This document shows, piece after piece, positions 16,592 through 24,155 of a stretch of DNA of 42,890 bases. A program made the translations under genes and the position numbers. The notes beneath the pieces are model-generated. The model ran no database searches and was not told where the DNA came from. It saw only the letters and a list, made by a program, of their open reading frames with translations. The first letter of the stretch is position 1, and each line of letters begins with the position of its first letter. The DNA comes from Candidatus Brocadiaceae bacterium (GTDB taxonomy: Bacteria; Planctomycetota; Brocadiia; Brocadiales; Brocadiaceae). The DNA is taken from contig JACVXV010000007.1 of assembly GCA_015661205.1 (NCBI GenBank), forward strand, positions 1 through 42,890. The letters run 5' to 3'.

Positions 16592-17335
16592 ATGGAATTC
16601 AAGGATAAAGTGGCGATTGTTACCGGTGGCACAAGAGGTATAGGGAGGGCGATTGTCCTGGAGCTGGCAAGGAACAGATGCAACGTTGCATTTACCTACA
16701 GCAAAAATAAGGAACAAGCCGAAACACTGGTAAAAGAAATTGAATCAATGGGAACTAAGGCCGTTTCCTTCCAGTCCGATGCAGCCAGTTTTGAAGGCGC
16801 AAAAAATGTTGTAAAGGCGGTAAAAGATACCTTTGGAAGGATCGACTTTCTGGTAAACAATGCAGGCATCACGCGCGATAAACTCCTTGCCTTGATGGGG
16901 GAAAATGATTGGGATGATGTTATCAATACCAATCTCAAGAGTGTTTATGCCTTTTCCAAGGCGGTTATTATGCAAATGATCAAGCAAAAGGGGGGTAGTA
17001 TCCTCAATATAACCTCAGTAAGCGGAATAATGGGCATGGCAGGGCAGGTGAACTACTCTTCCTCAAAGGCCGGTATGATCGGTTTCACCAAGGCGTTGGC
17101 CAAAGAGGTGGGTAAGGCAAATGTAACGGTAAACTCTATTGCCTGCGGCTTTATTGATACGGACATGACGGCTACCCTTCCGCAGGAATATAAGGACAAG
17201 ATGGTTGAGATGATTCCTGTACGAAGATTTGGTAAACCCGATGAGGTGGCAAAGGTTGCCGCGTTCCTGTTATCTGATAATGCCAAATACATTACCGGAC
17301 ATGTTGTTAGTGTCGATGGCGGTTTAGCGATGTAG
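16592..17335 (+). CDS. fabG: 3-oxoacyl-ACP reductase FabG (short-chain dehydrogenase)
   Basis: 247 aa. TGGTRGIG (11-18) binds NADP(H), NNAGITRD (89-96) is the structural NNAG motif, and Ser142, Tyr155 and Lys159 (TSVSG...YSSSK) form the catalytic set. AKEVGKANVTVNSIACGFIDTDM and the C-terminal ITGHVVSVDGGLAM are typical FabG segments. The enzyme reduces 3-oxoacyl-ACP in fatty-acid elongation. No other fatty-acid gene is adjacent, so a role in another 3-oxoacyl reduction cannot be excluded. AGGAGAGG precedes the ATG. It lies on the opposite strand to the glycan genes around it. Confidence 0.92.
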   Translation: MEFKDKVAIVTGGTRGIGRAIVLELARNRCNVAFTYSKNKEQAETLVKEIESMGTKAVSFQSDAASFEGAKNVVKAVKDTFGRIDFLVNNAGITRDKLLALMGENDWDDVINTNLKSVYAFSKAVIMQMIKQKGGSILNITSVSGIMGMAGQVNYSSSKAGMIGFTKALAKEVGKANVTVNSIACGFIDTDMTATLPQEYKDKMVEMIPVRRFGKPDEVAKVAAFLLSDNAKYITGHVVSVDGGLAM

Positions 17336-17405
17336 GCATGAATGTTCACCGTGGGTTCTTATGATACATTCGATTTATTATGACAAAAAACAGGTCGCTG
17401 ATATC

Positions 17406-17432
17406 GTAGGGACACGGGCGCCGTGTCCCTAC
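17406..17432. repeat. GTAGGGACACGG-type palindrome, copy 2 (perfect)
   Basis: Two perfect 12-bp arms, GTAGGGACACGG and CCGTGTCCCTAC, around a GCG centre, followed by an AT-rich stretch. It lies between fabG and the isomerase-like gene and could act as a terminator for fabG, but identical hairpins at two other sites mark it as a repeat family. Confidence 0.9.
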
Positions 17433-17462
17433 ATTATATTTTAATATCGAAAGGCAACCGCT

Positions 17463-17774
17463 ATGTTATTTCTTTTAAAGGTTGAGGTGAAGCAAATGCC
17501 GCAAATGCCCGTGAAGGACTTTCTGGGGTATGTAATAAAAGAGTGGGAATACTTTTCCCGTTTTCAACGAAGGGGGAAGATACTGGCCGGTGGTAAACTG
17601 TCGGGCAGGCGCGGGGCTGCCGCTATTATTGACGCGGAATCCAATGAAGAGGTTGAAGAAATCGTCTCCAAATTACCCCTGTTTCCGTTTTTTACCGACA
17701 TAGAGATTACGCCGCTTGTGCCGATGGAAAAGGCCCTCCTCGACACCAAGAGAATACACTCGCTTATGAAATAA
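17463..17774 (+). CDS. Muconolactone delta-isomerase-like small protein
   Basis: 103 aa, ferredoxin-like fold of the muconolactone isomerase/YciI type. After the first strand (MLFLLKVEVKQMPQMPVKDF), LQ-type residues around EWEYFSRFQRRGKILAGGKL and GRRGAAAIIDAESNEEVEEI resemble the MIase domain, and LPLFPFFTDIEITPLVP matches the conserved LP..P....EV.PL end. True muconolactone isomerases work in catechol degradation. No other such gene is here, so only the fold is claimed. No strong ribosome-binding site is seen. Confidence 0.65.
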   Translation: MLFLLKVEVKQMPQMPVKDFLGYVIKEWEYFSRFQRRGKILAGGKLSGRRGAAAIIDAESNEEVEEIVSKLPLFPFFTDIEITPLVPMEKALLDTKRIHSLMK

Positions 17775-17800
17775 TTCAGACATTCGGTGATGGCTTTTTT

Positions 17801-17925
17801 GTAGTGCCAGCCTTCATGGCCGGCAATGCCATTGGGAACGCACGCCAAGCGGGGGATGAACCCCCGCGCTACAGGATGCTTGCGCTTTTTGTTTGCACGC
17901 AGGGACACGGGCACCGTGTCCCTAC
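17801..17925. repeat. Two palindromic repeats between convergent genes
   Basis: 17801-17873 is an inverted, longer relative of the 10988-11036 element: arms GTAGTGCCAGCC and GCGGGGGATGAACCCCCGC. 17899-17925 is the third copy of the GTAGGGACACGG palindrome. Its last bases include the stop codon of the minus-strand glycosyltransferase gene at 17922-17924. Confidence 0.85.
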
Positions 17926-19268
17926 ATATCCGTTGAGCTATTTGACGAGTTCGGCAAACGGGTGGTTATCTCTTTAATCATTTTTTCCGCCAAATGCCTT
18001 CTTGTGAACCTCAAAAGGACTTCCTGTGAAGGTTGGTAGGGTAGCTTGCCTCCACGTATCATGGTTTCAATCGTATCCGCCAGCTTTTCTGCAGACCCTA
18101 CAACGTTGACGCCGATTCCTGCCTCTTCTACAAGTTTACTGTTAATCGTTTCACAACTATTGCTAATGTTTAAAATGGGGGTTCCGGAAAACATGTATTC
18201 GAAAAATTTTCCGGTCAACATGCCCTTTGCCGTAGGATCTTGCCAGTCAAAGAAAATCAAGGCGTCTGCATCTCTTTGTGCCTCCAAAGATACCTTCCTG
18301 TCAACAAAACCATGCATTATGATAATGTTTTCCAGATTATATTTCGCAACCATATTCCAAATAGGTTCGAGGAGGAAACCGTAAAAGAGAACCTCTAATT
18401 TTTCCTGCAAAGGTATGCCCCGGCCTTTTAAGATAGCAAGCGCCTTCAATAGTTGCAAATAGTCCTGTTTTTCAGCATAAATCCTGCCGGTATAGACCAG
18501 GCGAATCTTGCCATCGTCAGGAAAGATGCCGGTTGTCTCTATCTTGTCCGAATCCTCTTCATCAAAACCGTTTTCGATAGTGGCAACCTTGTTTCCAAAC
18601 AGGGAGGTTAGGTTGTCTTTCAAAGGGTCTGACACGGTGGTAATGAAATCGGCCTTTTTTACAAGGAAATATTCGATGAGGTATTCCAGGTAAGTAAAAG
18701 GCCATTTACCGGAGTAAAAATAATTTCCATACCATAAGTCACGATAGTCGGCCACCCAATACACAGGCAGCTTTTTCTTGAGTATCGAACCAATGATGTG
18801 TGAGGCAGGCGGGCCATAAGAACTTACCACCAGATCAAAAGGCCACTGCTTATGTATTTCCAAGGCCTTTTTGACTGACAGATGAACCCACAAGTGAGGA
18901 CTATAGGGGTCTATCCCCGTAAAGTGTCGAATAACAGATAGTATTTTTTTCGCACATTTCTTTGCGGTGGATATTACGCAAAATCTTTTCTTTGCCGGAG
19001 ATAGGTTGTTTCCTTTTTTTCGGTGAAACGGTTTTTTTCTGAAAGACTTATATGGAGTTTCCTCAATCCGCACCGACGCCGCCACGTCCGCATCAATCGG
19101 TAAATCGAGGGAACCGTCATGATGGTTTTTTTTAGCGGTGAGCACACATACTTCATAACCCATTCTTGACCAATATTTTGCCCATGAATACACCCGTAAC
19201 GACGCTATCACGTTGAGGGGGGGGAAGTAATAACTTATAATAAGAATTTTTGGTTTTTGGTTTTTCAT
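17922..19268 (-). CDS. Glycosyltransferase, GT4-like (copy 2)
   Basis: 448 aa, GT-B fold and a clear paralogue of the protein at 12254-13597. KILIISYYFPPLNVIASLRV starts the acceptor domain. WVADYRDLWYGNYFYSGKWP, IENGFDEEDSDKIETTGIFP, VRLVYTGRIYAEKQDYLQLL and GKFFEYMFSGTPILNIS follow in the same order as in copy 1. The start ATG overlaps the TGA of the upstream deacetylase-like gene (19265-19268), so the two are translationally coupled and probably act on the same glycan. The stop codon lies in a palindromic repeat. Confidence 0.88.
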   Translation of the reverse strand: MKNQKPKILIISYYFPPLNVIASLRVYSWAKYWSRMGYEVCVLTAKKNHHDGSLDLPIDADVAASVRIEETPYKSFRKKPFHRKKGNNLSPAKKRFCVISTAKKCAKKILSVIRHFTGIDPYSPHLWVHLSVKKALEIHKQWPFDLVVSSYGPPASHIIGSILKKKLPVYWVADYRDLWYGNYFYSGKWPFTYLEYLIEYFLVKKADFITTVSDPLKDNLTSLFGNKVATIENGFDEEDSDKIETTGIFPDDGKIRLVYTGRIYAEKQDYLQLLKALAILKGRGIPLQEKLEVLFYGFLLEPIWNMVAKYNLENIIIMHGFVDRKVSLEAQRDADALIFFDWQDPTAKGMLTGKFFEYMFSGTPILNISNSCETINSKLVEEAGIGVNVVGSAEKLADTIETMIRGGKLPYQPSQEVLLRFTRRHLAEKMIKEITTRLPNSSNSSTDM

Positions 19269-20662
19269 GATATGGACTGCCGGTAAATCTCAACTTCCTG
19301 CTCATTCACAAATCTGTTGTTATGCCATAAAATCGTGAAATTACCATGATATCGCTTGCATTGGTTTCGATAGTTTAAAATAGTGTTTATTGCCTTCTGC
19401 GCATCCAGGTCGGGCCTCATACAACGCGCCCCGGTGACCGTGCAATCCATGACCACAAGCGGCCGCTCGATTACCGGCAGCTTTTGGCACGTTAATACGT
19501 TGAATACGGGAAATTCATAGCACACCCCGCAGCGGAATCCAGGGGTGTCCGCAAAGGATACCGTTGTGTCGTAATCCAACCCTGCATCCGATACGTTTTG
19601 AAAGGTTACCGGCGTTTTCCATCTAAGAAAATGCTGCCTGCTGCCCCACCGTTCCTGCTCTATTCCCTGTGAGGCGCAAACCTCCTTAAGGTGTTGGTGT
19701 TCCTTCATCGTTTGAACCGCATTGTCAAAGGTATTGTAGCTTAGATGCAGGCCTATTTCATGTCCACGCCTATGAATAGTACGCAGCAGTTCCAAAATGA
19801 GCGGGTGTTCCATGCGATAATCACCGTCAAGGCCGCCAGCCGTATTGCCCGCTATGAAATAAAAGGCCGATTTTAGGTTGTGTTTTTCACTGATGTCCAT
19901 GATCCGGTCGAAGGTGTTGTACTCATCTCGTTTTTCACCCTTAGCCTTTATCTTCGCCCACTCAAGGACGTTGTTTACGAGAAGAGATGGGGAATGGCTC
20001 TTGGTAACGGCAAAGACACATTCTTTTACTAATCGTGTAATGCCGGTAGTCGCCCATAAAAAAGGGGCATCGACGTCATGGCTGACGTAAATTTGGAATT
20101 GGCGCTGTTTACGCCGCAATCCCGGCCACAAATGTGACAGACACGTCCATAGGATTTCAACGTACTCGTTGACAATTGGGCGGTCAAGAAATCCAGACCG
20201 AAAGGCTAATGAAGCGGTGTATGGAAAACGATTGCGAGAGTCACGGTCTGCCTTGATTACCTCTTCGTAAAGGGTGAGCATGAAAAATGCAGACCCAAAG
20301 ACGTCCAGCCCCAAATGAATCTTGTCCTTCGAAAGGGTAAAAAAACCTGTATCTTCAGGATTTTCACCATAAATTACCGGTAATTTGTTATTTGCAGCCC
20401 CTAACCCAAAAGGCGTTCCGTCCAATGCCCACAATTTTAAAGGCGTTATGGGTAAAGAGCCGGGTTTTAACCATAATCGTTCCGAAACAGAGAAAAGCCC
20501 GTCGGCGACTATCAATTCCCTTCCATCTTCCGTGGTTATTCTTGTGTCACGTCTATCTTCGCAATGATGTTTATATTCTAGGCCGAGAAAAACATCCAGT
20601 ATCACAGAGAGGATATAGCCGCGTTCCGGTTTATAGTTGTTTGGGGTTTGTACCGTTAGCAT
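19265..20662 (-). CDS. Polysaccharide deacetylase-like protein with long N-terminal domain
   Basis: 465 aa. The C-terminal half carries the NodB-like pattern: IYVSHDVDAP (metal Asp pair), SAFYFIAG, RRGHEIGLHLSYNTFDN and, near the end, FTILWHNNRF. The first 180 residues or so (ending near AFRSGFLDRPIVNEYVEIL) are an extra domain commonly found with this deacetylase type in exopolysaccharide clusters. No signal peptide is visible, so it is probably cytoplasmic. It is coupled by an ATGA overlap to glycosyltransferase copy 2. A deacetylase function is likely; the substrate is unknown. Confidence 0.8.
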   Translation of the reverse strand: MLTVQTPNNYKPERGYILSVILDVFLGLEYKHHCEDRRDTRITTEDGRELIVADGLFSVSERLWLKPGSLPITPLKLWALDGTPFGLGAANNKLPVIYGENPEDTGFFTLSKDKIHLGLDVFGSAFFMLTLYEEVIKADRDSRNRFPYTASLAFRSGFLDRPIVNEYVEILWTCLSHLWPGLRRKQRQFQIYVSHDVDAPFLWATTGITRLVKECVFAVTKSHSPSLLVNNVLEWAKIKAKGEKRDEYNTFDRIMDISEKHNLKSAFYFIAGNTAGGLDGDYRMEHPLILELLRTIHRRGHEIGLHLSYNTFDNAVQTMKEHQHLKEVCASQGIEQERWGSRQHFLRWKTPVTFQNVSDAGLDYDTTVSFADTPGFRCGVCYEFPVFNVLTCQKLPVIERPLVVMDCTVTGARCMRPDLDAQKAINTILNYRNQCKRYHGNFTILWHNNRFVNEQEVEIYRQSIS

Positions 20663-20770
20663 TTTTATCTGTGATTTATTTTCATAAATAAGTCAAGGAA
20701 GATTTCGTTTTTCTGATTTACCACACGGCTAGGACAAGCGGGGATGATTGCCCAAGTTGTAAGAATCTAC

Positions 20771-20793
20771 AAAATCTGTGTAATCTGTGGTTT
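20771..20793. repeat. ATCTGTGTAATCTGTGGTT-family repeat
   Basis: AAAATCTGTGTAATCTGTGG followed by TTT, in the 137-nt gap between the deacetylase-like and oxidoreductase genes. Related copies are at 23889-23919 (inverted), 24105-24127, 30763-30791 (inverted), 31026-31055, 31094-31108 and 36420-36443. Confidence 0.85.
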
Positions 20794-20799
20794 CAAACG

Positions 20800-21897
20800 T
20801 CATCGGCTATCTTTATTATACTGTGCTTTTGTCATGCCAAGACGGCATTTTTCCGGTGAAAAGCGTAAGAAGATTTTTCTGCCTATTTCTGCCGATTCAT
20901 AGATAGCGTTGATAAGCTCAACGCTTTTTCTGCCCTCAATGCCGTCAATGAGTCCGGATACCCCGCTGTAATAGCAATTTATAAGGTCTTTATAGAATTC
21001 GGTAACATTCCATGCAGGCATATCCGGCACCTTAGCGAACTGTTCCCATACTGTGGTATCCATATCGTCCGGCTCACAGAAATCCCAGGTTTTTAATTCG
21101 TTCATAAAAAAGCCGCCAATTTCAACCGTCCCTTTCTCACCAAGGATGCTGACTGAACCCTCCAAATCCTTAGGTCTTGTCGCAGTGGTTGCCTCGATAA
21201 CGCCCAGCGCCCCATTTCTAAACTTCATTATCACCACGCCCGTATCCTCGGCTTCTATGTTAGCCAACCGCCTGGCAGTTTTTGCCATAACGTTTTCTAC
21301 GTCGCCCATCATCCAGGCCAGCATATCTATGTGATGACTGGCCTGATTGGTTAGTACACCACCATCCATTGCCCATGTGCCACGCCAGGGTCTTTGGTCA
21401 TAATAGGCCTGGTTCCTGCTCCATCTAAGCCGAACCGTCCCCAACACCAGTTTTCCAAAACGCCCCTTGTTCAAGGCTTCTTTGAGCTTGACGATTGGCG
21501 GGTTGAAGCGATTTTGATGCGCCACCGCGATCCTTAGCGACCTTTTATCACATTCTTCCAAAATCCTGTCAATATGCTCTACTCGTAAAGCCAGCGGTTT
21601 TTCGACCACGAAGTGTTTGTTAAAACGAGTCAGATCCATGATTCTCTCAAAATGGTCACCGGATGGCGTCAGGATATTTAAGAAGTCAGGACTTGCTGTT
21701 TCAACCATCTTTTCGACACTAGGGAAAGTGGGAATCGAAAATTTTTCACCTAAAGCCTTTGCTGTTTGAAAATCAATGTCATACAAGCCAACGACCTCTG
21801 CATCATCTAATCTCTTGATAGCCGTTATGTGTTTGGAAGCGATATTGCCACATCCTATCAATGCAAATTTTACTTTAATCTGTTTTCTGTATGCCAT
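20800..21897 (-). CDS. Gfo/Idh/MocA-family sugar oxidoreductase, WbpB/WlbA-like
   Basis: 365 aa. VKFALIGCGNIASKHITAIK is the NAD-binding Rossmann start and VVEKPLALRVEHIDRIL contains the EKP motif with the catalytic Lys. GTWAMDGGVLTNQASHHIDM is the substrate-binding region. With the aminotransferase and acetyltransferase just upstream, the likely reaction is oxidation of the 3-hydroxyl of UDP-GlcNAc-uronate (WbpB/WlbA role), which is inference from context. The start is placed at the ATG at 21897 because AGGTGA lies just upstream; the ATG at 21918 is less well served. Confidence 0.82.
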   Translation of the reverse strand: MAYRKQIKVKFALIGCGNIASKHITAIKRLDDAEVVGLYDIDFQTAKALGEKFSIPTFPSVEKMVETASPDFLNILTPSGDHFERIMDLTRFNKHFVVEKPLALRVEHIDRILEECDKRSLRIAVAHQNRFNPPIVKLKEALNKGRFGKLVLGTVRLRWSRNQAYYDQRPWRGTWAMDGGVLTNQASHHIDMLAWMMGDVENVMAKTARRLANIEAEDTGVVIMKFRNGALGVIEATTATRPKDLEGSVSILGEKGTVEIGGFFMNELKTWDFCEPDDMDTTVWEQFAKVPDMPAWNVTEFYKDLINCYYSGVSGLIDGIEGRKSVELINAIYESAEIGRKIFLRFSPEKCRLGMTKAQYNKDSR

Positions 21898-22153
21898 GTT
21901 TTTCACCTGTATAACCATTGATTATTTGGGATAACATCAAAAATAAGTCAAGTTTACCGCAGAGAACGCAGAGGAATAAAGGGAGAGGAGAATCTTTGAT
22001 CTTGCCCTCGATTGAAGAAAGTGGATAAGAATAGAAAACTTCATCATTCGAAATCCCTTGTTCGATATTCGTAATTCAATACACCGTCATAGAGTACCGT
22101 AACGCCCTATTTTCTTACTTTACGCTTCCGATTCATTCCGGTTATGTTCTTCA

Positions 22154-23257
22154 CTACTTTGATTGACACGCTATCCGCACCTGCTCAATTACGTATGCCA
22201 CTTGCTCGTTTGTCAGCTCGGCATAGATAGGAAGGCTTAATATCTCATTCGGTAACTGGTGTGCAACCGGGAAATCGGAAGGTTTGTGTTGTAAATAACG
22301 GTATGCCGCTAAAAACGGAAGTGCAATGGGATAGTGAATACCAGTAAAAATACCCTTTCCCTTTAAAAATTCGCTTACCTTGTCCCTGTTTTTTGTTCGA
22401 ATAACGTAAAGATGATAGACGTGCTTTACATCGGGCGAGACGGTCGGCGTAATAACAACATCTTTTAACCCTTCCGTGTACTTTGCGGCAATGGCATTTC
22501 TTCGCTCAGTCCAGTCTCCCAGGTGTTTTAATTTAACCGAAAGGATTGCCGCCTGTAAACCATCCAACCTGCTGTTTATACCCTCAAATTCGTGGTTATA
22601 TTTTTCTATCCTTCCGTGGTTCGAAAACATCCTTATTTTTTTTGCCAGGTCGTCGTTGTTCGTCACGATGGCCCCGCCATCTCCATAAGCGCCCAGATTT
22701 TTGCCCGGAAAGAAACTAAACGTGGCGCAATCGCCTAACGTCCCCGCATTTATCCCTTTATATTTTGCGCCATGGGCCTGGGCAGCGTCTTCTATAACAA
22801 AAAGATTATGTTTTTTGGCAATCTTCAATATTTCGTCCATTGCAGCGGGCTGCCCGTAAAGATGAATGGGTATGATTGCCTTGGTTTTGCTCGTAATGCG
22901 TTTTTCGATTTGGCTGACGTCAATGTTGTAGGTATCTTTATTGCAATCGACAAAGACAACCCTTGCCCCGGTCTGTGTGATTGATTCGGAAGTGGCTATG
23001 AAAGAATTCGCAACGGTTATAACCTCGTGGCCTTCCTTAATCCCTAAACACTTTAAAGCGATATAAATCGCATCCGTGCCGTTACCAACGCCGATACAAT
23101 GCCTTGCACCCACGAAGGCGGCAAAGTCTTGTTCAAAAATCTTTAAGTAATCACCGCCAACAAAAGCAGTGTCCTTAATAACGTTTTGTATGGCATTATC
23201 AATTTCATCTTTAATTGAAAAATATTGGGCCTTCAGGTCAACAAAAGGGATCGTCAT
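22154..23257 (-). CDS. DegT/DnrJ/EryC1/StrS-family sugar aminotransferase, WbpE/WlbC-like
   Basis: 367 aa, PLP-dependent. [16 protein letters not shown] binds the cofactor phosphate, EDAAQAHGA holds the ring-stacking region, and Lys186 in [20 protein letters not shown] is the Schiff-base lysine. The protein probably transfers an amino group to a UDP-3-keto sugar (C3). The GTG/ATG context shows the start overlapping the stop of the acetyltransferase gene by 4 nt (23254-23257). The grouping with an LbH acetyltransferase and a Gfo/Idh oxidoreductase is what points to the UDP-2,3-diacetamido-glucuronate pathway. Confidence 0.88.
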   Translation of the reverse strand: MTIPFVDLKAQYFSIKDEIDNAIQNVIKDTAFVGGDYLKIFEQDFAAFVGARHCIGVGNGTDAIYIALKCLGIKEGHEVITVANSFIATSESITQTGARVVFVDCNKDTYNIDVSQIEKRITSKTKAIIPIHLYGQPAAMDEILKIAKKHNLFVIEDAAQAHGAKYKGINAGTLGDCATFSFFPGKNLGAYGDGGAIVTNNDDLAKKIRMFSNHGRIEKYNHEFEGINSRLDGLQAAILSVKLKHLGDWTERRNAIAAKYTEGLKDVVITPTVSPDVKHVYHLYVIRTKNRDKVSEFLKGKGIFTGIHYPIALPFLAAYRYLQHKPSDFPVAHQLPNEILSLPIYAELTNEQVAYVIEQVRIACQSK

Positions 23258-23829
23258 TCTTTTAAAACCTCGAAAAAGTCGTTATCTAATCTGTATTCAT
23301 TTTTACAAGTATTACATATAGCATAACTACCGTCGAATTTCAATGAAGTTCCGCACTTGCAAGTCCACCCAAGCTGCCGTGCAGGCACCCCCGCAACAAT
23401 TGCGTAGTCAGGCACGTCACGTTTGACGACGGCACCCGCGCCAATCATTGCGTATCTTCCAATGGTAACACCGCATACAATGGTGGCGTTTGCACCAATC
23501 GTGGCGCCTCTTTTCACAAGGGTTTGTTTAAACTCGTGTTTCCTCTCTATAAATGCCCTCGGGTTGTACACGTTGGTAAATACGCACGAAGGACCGCAGA
23601 AGACTTCGTCTTCAAGGGTGACCCCGTTATATACGGAAACGTTGTTTTGAATCTTGCACCTATCGCCGATAACTACGTCCCTGTCTACCATAACGTTTTG
23701 GCCTATGTTGCAGCCTTTCCCGATTTTTGCGCCTTTAAGGACGTGGCAGAAATACCAAATCTTCGTGCCTTCGCCAATCTCCGCGCCAGTGTCTACGTAT
23801 GAACTCTCGTGAACAAAAAATTGATCCAT
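23254..23829 (-). CDS. Sugar N-acetyltransferase, WbpD/WlbB-like (left-handed beta-helix)
   Basis: 191 aa. Hexapeptide repeats run through residues about 20-145 (for example [20 protein letters not shown] and [17 protein letters not shown]), forming a left-handed beta-helix that binds acetyl-CoA. [16 protein letters not shown] leads to a C-terminal CxC...CxxC zinc-ribbon-like tail, which WbpD-type enzymes commonly have. It should acetylate the 3-amino group of the UDP-sugar made by the following aminotransferase. It appears to be the first gene of this minus-strand run. The ATG has no strong ribosome-binding site (AAAG only). Confidence 0.87.
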   Translation of the reverse strand: MDQFFVHESSYVDTGAEIGEGTKIWYFCHVLKGAKIGKGCNIGQNVMVDRDVVIGDRCKIQNNVSVYNGVTLEDEVFCGPSCVFTNVYNPRAFIERKHEFKQTLVKRGATIGANATIVCGVTIGRYAMIGAGAVVKRDVPDYAIVAGVPARQLGWTCKCGTSLKFDGSYAICNTCKNEYRLDNDFFEVLKE

Positions 23830-24155
23830 ATTGTCCAGCTTTCAAAGGTTATTGAGGTAATGCCTCATGCAAAACATAAAAACTTGAAACCACAGATTTC
23901 ACAGATTACACAGATTTTGTATTGGTAAGACACACCGATTATTTCAGACCCGTAAGTAGGCTCTTAGCATCTTCTCCTTCGCCGCTAAAGGAATCGGCTC
24001 GTCCGCAGAATCAGTGGGTAATAAGTAAGACTTAGGGACTGTAAATAAATAACTTTACAACTTCCGTCTAACGATTTCAGCTTCTTTTTGCAGAAAGGTC
24101 TTTTCAATCTGTGTAATCTGTGGTTCCCGTAGTTCTTTCCAACGCTTGAAAGACA
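23830..24155. other. Intergenic region with two CTGTGTAATCTGTGG-family repeats
   Basis: Between the acetyltransferase gene and the downstream end of the PAS-GGDEF-EAL gene. It holds one inverted repeat copy (23889-23919) and one direct copy (24105-24127) about 190 nt apart, which could pair as a long hairpin. No gene is seen. Confidence 0.7.

Noticed and set aside
17406-17432. Simple rho-independent terminator for fabG
   Set aside because: The hairpin is strong, but identical hairpins occur at other positions with different relations to genes, and the following bases are AT-rich rather than a T-run. A terminator effect is possible but not claimed.
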